Source: Pyrenula massariospora (Eukaryota; Ascomycota; Eurotiomycetes; Pyrenulales; Pyrenulaceae). Taken from it: 64,000 nt of DNA. Location of the stretch: positions 620,001 to 684,000 of the forward strand of contig JAGFMI010000002.1 of NCBI GenBank assembly GCA_021030905.1, given 5' to 3'. Below, piece after piece: positions 58,101 through 64,000 of the stretch. Below the pieces are notes generated by a model, which saw only the letters and a program-made list of their open reading frames with translations, was not told the origin of the DNA and ran no database searches. Within the stretch, counting starts at the first letter, position 1; every line of letters begins with the position of its first letter. A program made the translations under genes and the position numbers.

Positions 58101-60676
58101 CGAGTACAAGATTTCTTTGCCCTGAACAAACCTTATGAAGAGATGTACGACCGGACACAAGTAGCACGGATGCCATGGCATGATATCTCCATGCAAGTTG
58201 TCGGCCAACCGGCAAGAGACCTTACGCGCCATTTCGTGCAGAGATGGAATTATATTCTACGACAAAGAAAGCCCACAAGACCTACACCATTCTTACTTCC
58301 CCCGCCGGATTTCAACCTCGCGGATCTTGAAGCTCTTGGCCTAGACGGCACTTGTGAGGTCCAGATATTGAGGTCTTGCGGGCCTTGGTCCATCGGAACC
58401 CCTGATAAGACAGAACATAGCATCATGAACGCCTACATTAAGCTCATTGAGCAATCAGAACATTTCATATACATCGAAAATCAGTTTTTCATTTCGAGCT
58501 GCTTGACTGATGGTATCGAAATACAAAATAAAATAGGCGATGCTCTTGTTGAACGCATTATTCGAGCTGCGAAGCAAGGCGAGAATTGGCGCGCAATTAT
58601 TCTCATCCCTCTGATGCCTGGTTTTCAAAACACCGTCGACAGCGAAGGAGGAACAAGCGTGCGACTCATCATGCAATACCAGTACCGCAGCATCTGCAGA
58701 GGGGAATCATCAATTTTTGGAAGGCTCAAAAGCCAAAACATTGAGCCAGAAGACTACATACAATTCTACAGCCTCCGAGCCTGGGGAAAGATCGGGCCGA
58801 AGAAGCATCTCGTATCTGAGCAGCTCTACATTCACGCCAAATGTATGATCGTGGACGACCGTATTGCCATCATAGGTTCTGCAAATATCAACGAGCGATC
58901 AATGCTTGGCAATCGAGATTCGGAGTGTGCCTCAGTCGTTCGCGACACGGACATGGTATGGTCAACGATGAATGGACAACCTTACCAGGTTGGACGTTTT
59001 CCTCACACGCTTCGCATGAGACTGATGCGGGAACACCTGGGACTAGATGTAGACAAAATAATGGAGAGCAACCAGCTCAACTCGGAGAATCGAGCAGACA
59101 GCAAGCAAGGAAGTCGAGAACCAAGTCAGGATCGCAGCGACGAAGACGTTGACCAATCGGAGACTGTAGTTGACGGCCCACGAGAGTTGGGCGATGACCT
59201 AGTCGATCGCTCTGAGAATATGTACAGCTTCAATCACGACGTTGACTGGGAGCAAGCAGATAACCCGAATTTGAGGTCGACCCGCAAATTGACGGAAGAT
59301 TCGAGAGTTACAAACAATCCTATCCATCGTGCAGATGTTGAAGGCCATGGCGTGGATAACATGGGTGCAATTGAAGAGGCTGGCCACGGAACCGGCCGTG
59401 ACACAGAAGTGGTTAATGAGAAGAAGGAGGTAATGCTTACAGACCTAGCTCCAGAAGGCAAGGCAACGCTAGTGTCCCCAAGGAAAGCGTCAGCACCATC
59501 GTCAGTGGTTCAGGCTACTGAGACTGACAACCCTCCTCTTCCGCCGCGACCTGACTTACAACGCCTCGGAACGATTGAGCTTGGGCTTCCTATGTTATCT
59601 TCACTTCCTCCTTTGCCAGAGACCGACGATGGAGACATAGGAGGACCTCATATCGAGCGAAGCTTCTCAAGAACATCGACAGAATGGCATCACCCTCTTG
59701 TTTCCGAGCTCAAGAGGCCCTTCGTTGATGAAGACTGCATGAAGGATCCCGTCAATGATACATTCTTCTTTGACACATGGCATAATATTGCAGAGAACAA
59801 TACTAAACTCTATCGCGCTGTATTTCGTTGCATGCCTGACAATGAAGTCAAGGATTGGAAAGAATACAAGGAGTACAACATGTATTTTGAGCGGTTCCAG
59901 ATGATGCAAGGAGCGGTAGACCCAACGAAACAACCAGGCCGTCCCCATGCAGATTCGCTTTCTAAGAGTGGGCCACCAGGAACCGGGTCAACCTTGGCGG
60001 CAGCTGGTCGAGGTCCCACTACTTTGGCCTCGATCGGCGAGGCGCCCTTCGAGATCGATAAAAAGGCAGACGATCTCAAAGAGCGAATAATGAATGCGGT
60101 GTCGGGTGCGAAAGAGGATCCAAGCATATCTGAAAAGGAGAAATTGCAAACTTGGGCTGCTGAAGCCAACAGGGCTCAATTCGAGAGACAAGAGAGACGG
60201 TCATCCCAGGACGGCAGTTCATCGCCTATAGATGAGAAGGCTGCTGTGAAGACAATGGATACCGTCCCCGAGAATTCCATTGCCCCCTCGGTCTCGGCTG
60301 AGCAAAAGGAACCTCCGCCTGCACGAACATTGTCGCCGCCCAATATGGACGAGAAGTCTCAGTTTGTCGGATATTCCGAAGCGCTCAACATGAACGCACC
60401 GCCTGTGCAGAAAAGACGGCGCCGCGCCACGACCAGATCCTCTCGTCGCGAATTCCAAGCCTCGGATGACATACCCAGTGTGGCAGAAGCGGAGGAGCTT
60501 TTGAATCTGGTCCAAGGTCACCTAGTGGTTTTCCCATACGATTGGCTAATGAAGGTTGAGGAGGGAGGCAATTGGCTGTTTCCCTTTGACCAGATTTCTC
60601 CATTGGAAATATAGTGAGTCTTTTTGTGATCCTGATGTTGAGATGCTTCGTTGCTAACAGCCGTTGCAGTGTTTAA
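55104..60676 (+). CDS. SPO14: Phospholipase D (Spo14/PLD1 type, PX-PH)
   Basis: Hydrolyses phosphatidylcholine to phosphatidic acid; PIP2-regulated. Two exons, 55104-60613 and 60670-60676, give 1838 aa. Long disordered N-terminus (1-450), a PX domain (about 460-575, FRIELEYGNGVNRMRWVVRR) with an acidic insert, a PH domain (about 630-770, KWFLVRHSYVVCVDSPEEMY), and two HKD catalytic motifs, HHEKLCIVDHTLAFVGG (about 936) and HAKCMIVDDRIAIIGSANIN (about 1242), with HYIENQFFISS-like motif III between them (FIYIENQFFISS). The C-terminal conserved block DTWHNIAENNTKLYRAVFRC is near 1556. The last exon adds only the end of SPLEIYV. The first exon lacks introns over 5.5 kb, unlike its neighbours. Confidence 0.94.
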
Positions 60677-61104
60677 GCGTCTTTACTTCTTTGCATGTAT
60701 TTAGACCATGGATTTCGCAGGTCCGGAGCGTGGGCATCTTCTGGCGTTTCGAATGATGTTCTTGCACGACTACAGGGAGTGCCGACCCACGCAGCGTGGC
60801 GTGTCCTGTCGCTGTCTGTTCTTATGCTATTTCGAGGCAATCTTTTTGATTTTGGTGCATTTCAAAAGTATGTCTGAGAACTTGCAGGAGAAGGCACAGG
60901 GCAAATTTTTCGTTTGACGAAAAGACTTGCCCGAGGCGCCGAACCTAGATTATTATAAATGCATGGTTCATGAGCTGAGCAAATGGCCACATCACATGCC
61001 GTGATCGTCGCCGATAGCCTTGTACTTGGCATTAGAAGTCGTAACATCGTACGCATCAACGCCTTATTCGCTCAGAAGCCGTCGTCTCTATAGCAACACC
61101 AAAC
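60677..61104. other. Convergent intergenic stretch
   Basis: 3' regions of phospholipase D and PEX7; no gene or RNA seen. Confidence 0.55.
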
Positions 61105-62220
61105 TCAGCTCAGAGGAGTCATGAAGCTCCTCACGTCCCACACAGCGACCCTTTCATCCCATCCCACACTCGCGCACCAGCCTTCAGCCCCGAAAAGACA
61201 CCAGTCAACGCCCATCACAAACTCCGTATGACGTCCCATGCGACCAATCTCTCTCCCGTTTCCCATCCCGCCGCCCAGCTTCCCCTGGCTCTCACCATCC
61301 ACCGACCAAACCCGGCACGTCATGTCATAGCTCGCAGACAGCAGCAGATCCGGGAGATGCGGGCTCCACGCCAGTTTGCGCACCGCGTACTGATGGCCCT
61401 GGAGCAGCTGCACTGGGCCGACGGGCTGCCGGATGTCGAAGGTGCGGATGATGCGGTCGACGCCTGCGGTGGCGATGGTGGTCGAGCGGTATTTGTTCCA
61501 GTCGTGGGTCAGCGCTTCAGCCGGGGGGAATGTCGGGTTTGAGAGGTCTGGGTTTGGGATGAGCTTGCCCGAAGAGATTTGGGGTGCGTGGATCGGGATC
61601 GTGAGCGTGAGGTGGTTTTGTTGACTTCCTGGGGTGCGGAGGTCGTACATTCGTAGGTGGCTGTCGCTGGCGACGCAGCTGAGGATGCTGTCATTATGTG
61701 GGGACCAATGCGTGGAGTAAGTGCAGCTGTGGGTGGGTAAAGTGAGCAGCGATTGCTGCCGTTCAGGCGACCAGATCTTGACGGTGCCATCCCAGGAGGA
61801 GGAAGCGAAGCGGTCTTTGCTTGTGAGATTCCACGAACAGGAGAAGGCTTCACGGCTGTGTTCTTGAAAAACGGCGATGGGGAACTCGGGTTCGAGATTA
61901 GTGTCGTACAGGCGGAGAGCGCCGTCGCCAGAAGAGCAGAGAACGTGCGCGGAGTGGGCTTCTGAGAAGGTCAAGTCGTAGAGGGCGTCTTGGGTGGGAT
62001 ACCTGGGGGATACTTTTAGCTGCGGTGGACGGATAGTAGGCTCAACATACCATTTGAGAGGGACGATGCCGTTTGGTGTGAGCTCAAGAAGATAAAGGCG
62101 CCCATTTCCCACAAGTCCAAAATTGGCAGATGCTGCGACTGCAATCCGATTGTCGAAGAAGGGCGAGTACTTTACGGCATATCCCTTAAAGCCCTGGGTA
62201 TGATATTCGAGCATCGACAT
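61105..62220 (-). CDS. PEX7: Peroxin-7, PTS2 import receptor (WD40)
   Basis: Cytosolic receptor that brings PTS2-tagged proteins to peroxisomes. Two exons, 62220-62051 and 62002-61105, give 355 aa, close to the family norm. Start MSMLEYHTQGFKGYAVKYSP is the PEX7 start; the open frame continues upstream but adds nothing family-like. WD40 repeats include LCSSGDGALRLYD, FASSSWDGTVKIWSPE, VASDSHLRMYDLR, IATAGVDRIIRTFDIRQP, LLSASYDMTCRVWS and ASVGWDERVAVWDVR. A 48-nt intron (GTATGT..CCCCAG) lies between PLKW and YPTQDALYDL. It has no stop and is a multiple of three, so an ORF finder would read through it. Confidence 0.94.
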   Translation of the reverse strand: MSMLEYHTQGFKGYAVKYSPFFDNRIAVAASANFGLVGNGRLYLLELTPNGIVPLKWYVEPTIRPPQLKVSPRYPTQDALYDLTFSEAHSAHVLCSSGDGALRLYDTNLEPEFPIAVFQEHSREAFSCSWNLTSKDRFASSSWDGTVKIWSPERQQSLLTLPTHSCTYSTHWSPHNDSILSCVASDSHLRMYDLRTPGSQQNHLTLTIPIHAPQISSGKLIPNPDLSNPTFPPAEALTHDWNKYRSTTIATAGVDRIIRTFDIRQPVGPVQLLQGHQYAVRKLAWSPHLPDLLLSASYDMTCRVWSVDGESQGKLGGGMGNGREIGRMGRHTEFVMGVDWCLFGAEGWCASVGWDERVAVWDVRSFMTPLS

Positions 62221-63428
62221 TGCTGGGATGTGACACAAAGGCGGGCAGTGGAAGTGCGATGCCGAAGCCGAGGTAGTACTGCAAGACCATCGTGCTATAT
62301 CTGTGTGATGATAAACATTGGTTTCGACTACGTAGAAAACCCAAACTCGCAAACACTACTTAAAGTACTTCCGCTGAGCGATCAATGGACACAACGAGCG
62401 TTTGCGCTGAAGGTAACGTTCAACAGTGGGAACCTCGGCGGAGACTTCTGCTACTGAGCCTCGGGAAACGGAACTGGTTCCGACGAACGACCTCACAGTA
62501 TCTGTTGCTTAGAGCGACAACTACAACTGAAGAATGGCGACAAGATCGCAGTTCTCCCAGTCATGCCAATGTAATCGTTCTTGGACCTACTAGGGAACAT
62601 TAAAAAGTTATTGGACCTTGTGTCGTTGAAGGATAGCGGATGGGAAGGTTACAGAGCTCCTTAAGCGCAGGCAAGTCAGTAATGGAAAATGCAGTTTTTG
62701 CTAGAGTATCGGACGTTCTTCGGCGTTTCTCTTTTCTCAATTGATTTATCCCAGAGTCAAATCTTAGCATGAGACATCACAGTCGTCTAAGCTTGTGTTA
62801 CGAGTATGCACCTACAAGGCCACAAATGACGAGCTCCAAACGCTGTCCTCTCCTAGTACAACGCCACAAGCTATGTTCGGCGCTTCTACGCGTCAAAAAG
62901 ACCGTTTCATCTTTTACGAGAAATTTAATAGGTTCTAAGTCTCTCAATTCGCGTCGACAATAAGCGCCGACGAGGCTGTGACTGACCTCTTCTGACCCTA
63001 GCATGAACGAGTCTCAGCCTGATCAATCTTTTTGCAGGCACTGATGTGGCATGGTTTCATTGGCCGGAATATAGACTGATATACTTACCTTAGGCGTTTT
63101 CGTGCCGGTTGGTAGGGGCAAGGCAGGTTTCTAATTCCATCTATATCATCTCAGAAGGGAGGGAGGTGGAGTCGCTACTGAAGCACCACTATATAAGAGA
63201 CTAGGGAGCTCAATGTCCGATGTGGGCGTTCACATTCTTTGATAAATATACAATTCTATTAGCAGTTCTTTCTATGTTTCTCGTCTAGAGTGATTTAGCT
63301 TCCTTACGAAGAAACATCCTTGATCATCGCAGAGCAGAGCGCGAGATTGATCTCCCCATTCAACCAACTCATCTTTCTTGCAGCCTTCTGAATTTTCTCT
63401 CCACGACTCGCCTGCTCGATACGTTGCA
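62221..63428. other. Divergent region between PEX7 and the secreted protein gene
   Basis: 1.2 kb. Contains a good TATA box at 63190-63197 for the right-hand gene. Small ORFs at 62200-62603 and 62769-62963 are not convincing. Confidence 0.5.
63190..63197 (+). promoter_or_regulatory. TATA box of the small secreted protein gene
   Basis: A consensus TATATAAG about 230 bp upstream of the ATG. A strong TATA box is common for regulated fungal genes; leader length of roughly 200 bp would follow. Positional inference. Confidence 0.45.
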
Positions 63429-63776
63429 ATGCAGCTCCAACCCATCCTCCTCACCCTCTTCACCTCCCTTTCCATCGTCTCTCCCACTCTCTCCCTCTCC
63501 CTCCGTCGCAGTCCTCTCCTCCAGCTTCGCGCTGCGGACAACACCCACCAAGTTTGCGACTGCGAGAACCTGAACGGCAACAACCACGCGAAAGCTGTCT
63601 TCGACGTCAACCAATGCACACTATTCATCGACCAGGCTGCGCGACGAGCGTTCTGCGTATTGGATGCTGATCATAGCCACTTCTACGAGTGCCCTCCTAA
63701 CGGGAATACGGTGAATTGCAATGCGTGCAAGCAGGCACAGGGGAATATTGCGGGGGAAGATTGTCCAGACCAGTAA
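63429..63776 (+). CDS. Small cysteine-rich secreted protein
   Basis: 115 aa from the ATG at 63429; the open frame begins earlier, but this ATG heads a clean signal peptide (MQLQPILLTLFTSLSIVSPT). A dibasic site (LSLRR-SP) may mark a short propeptide. The mature part has eight Cys in the order C-C, C, C, C, C-C, C (QVCDCENLNG, QCTLFID, AFCVLD, YECPPNG, NCNACKQ, EDCPDQ), which suggests four disulphides. I do not recognise the family. Such proteins in ascomycetes include candidate effectors and defence-like proteins, but nothing here proves that role. Intronless, with a strong TATA box upstream. Confidence 0.75.
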   Translation: MQLQPILLTLFTSLSIVSPTLSLSLRRSPLLQLRAADNTHQVCDCENLNGNNHAKAVFDVNQCTLFIDQAARRAFCVLDADHSHFYECPPNGNTVNCNACKQAQGNIAGEDCPDQ

Positions 63777-64000
63777 GGGGACGCTTTGAGGTGTGAGTGG
63801 GGAGGAAGGACGTGGGGTGTCAGTGAGCAAGATGGATATGGCTTAGGATGAAGTTTGAGTGGATCAATAAATGGATATTGCAATTGAGGCTTAAGAGTCG
63901 AGAATGCATGTTGTTAGAGTTGTACATTACAATTGTTATTATGTTTTCGCGGCTTGTGCTCTCTTTCTGATCCCAGTGCCTTTCCCCGTACGCGTACGCA

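Overview
The window is nuclear DNA from a filamentous ascomycete (Pezizomycotina). Genes are packed on both strands. Most are split by short introns, typically about 45-90 nt, with GT..AG borders. The proteins are the fungal forms of core eukaryotic genes: a Slt2/MpkA MAP kinase, an Skt5/Chs4 chitin synthase activator with a CaaX tail, large fungal cystathionine gamma-synthase, Mrpl20, sedolisin and S10 acid proteases. The class is not settled by reading alone. I saw no transposon, viral relic, rRNA or tRNA gene, and no secondary-metabolite cluster.

Layout. 0-8 kb: 3' part of cystathionine gamma-synthase (+), protein-L-isoaspartate methyltransferase (-), mitochondrial citrate carrier (-, 8 exons), a 2.3 kb gap, DHH1 RNA helicase (-). 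8.6-16 kb: SMC5 (-), a DUG1/CNDP-type metallodipeptidase (-), mitochondrial ribosomal protein Mrpl20 (-). 17-25.5 kb: a disordered protein of unknown function (+), an ER TPR-DnaJ co-chaperone (+), an RSC1/RSC2-type chromatin remodeller subunit (-), OTU1 deubiquitinase (+). 26-34 kb: an Osh4/Kes1-type oxysterol-binding protein (+), the condensin HEAT subunit (-) and, head to head with it, CDC7 kinase (+). 35-43.3 kb: a CCCH zinc finger protein (+), mitochondrial release factor MRF1 (+), proteasome subunit RPN12 (-), cell-wall MAP kinase (+). 44.3-49.1 kb: two secreted acid proteases in tandem, a sedolisin and a serine carboxypeptidase. 49.6-53.7 kb: HOP2 (-) and SKT5 (-). 55.1-60.7 kb: phospholipase D (+). 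61.1-64 kb: PEX7 (-) and a small cysteine-rich secreted protein (+).

Exon structures were worked out by hand from frame continuity, splice signals and family alignment from memory. For all multi-exon genes the phases add up to an intact frame. Most genes are housekeeping and unrelated to each other. The only functional neighbourhood I would argue for is the protease pair. The points most worth a second look are about gene expression: in-frame N-terminal extensions that look like organelle or membrane signals (dipeptidase, isoaspartate methyltransferase), a prenylation motif created by a 12-nt terminal exon in SKT5, a probable GC-AG intron and micro-exons in HOP2, a stop-free 48-nt intron in PEX7, and repeated use of 5' splice sites with a pyrimidine at +3. 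I did not find a convincing undescribed multi-gene system.
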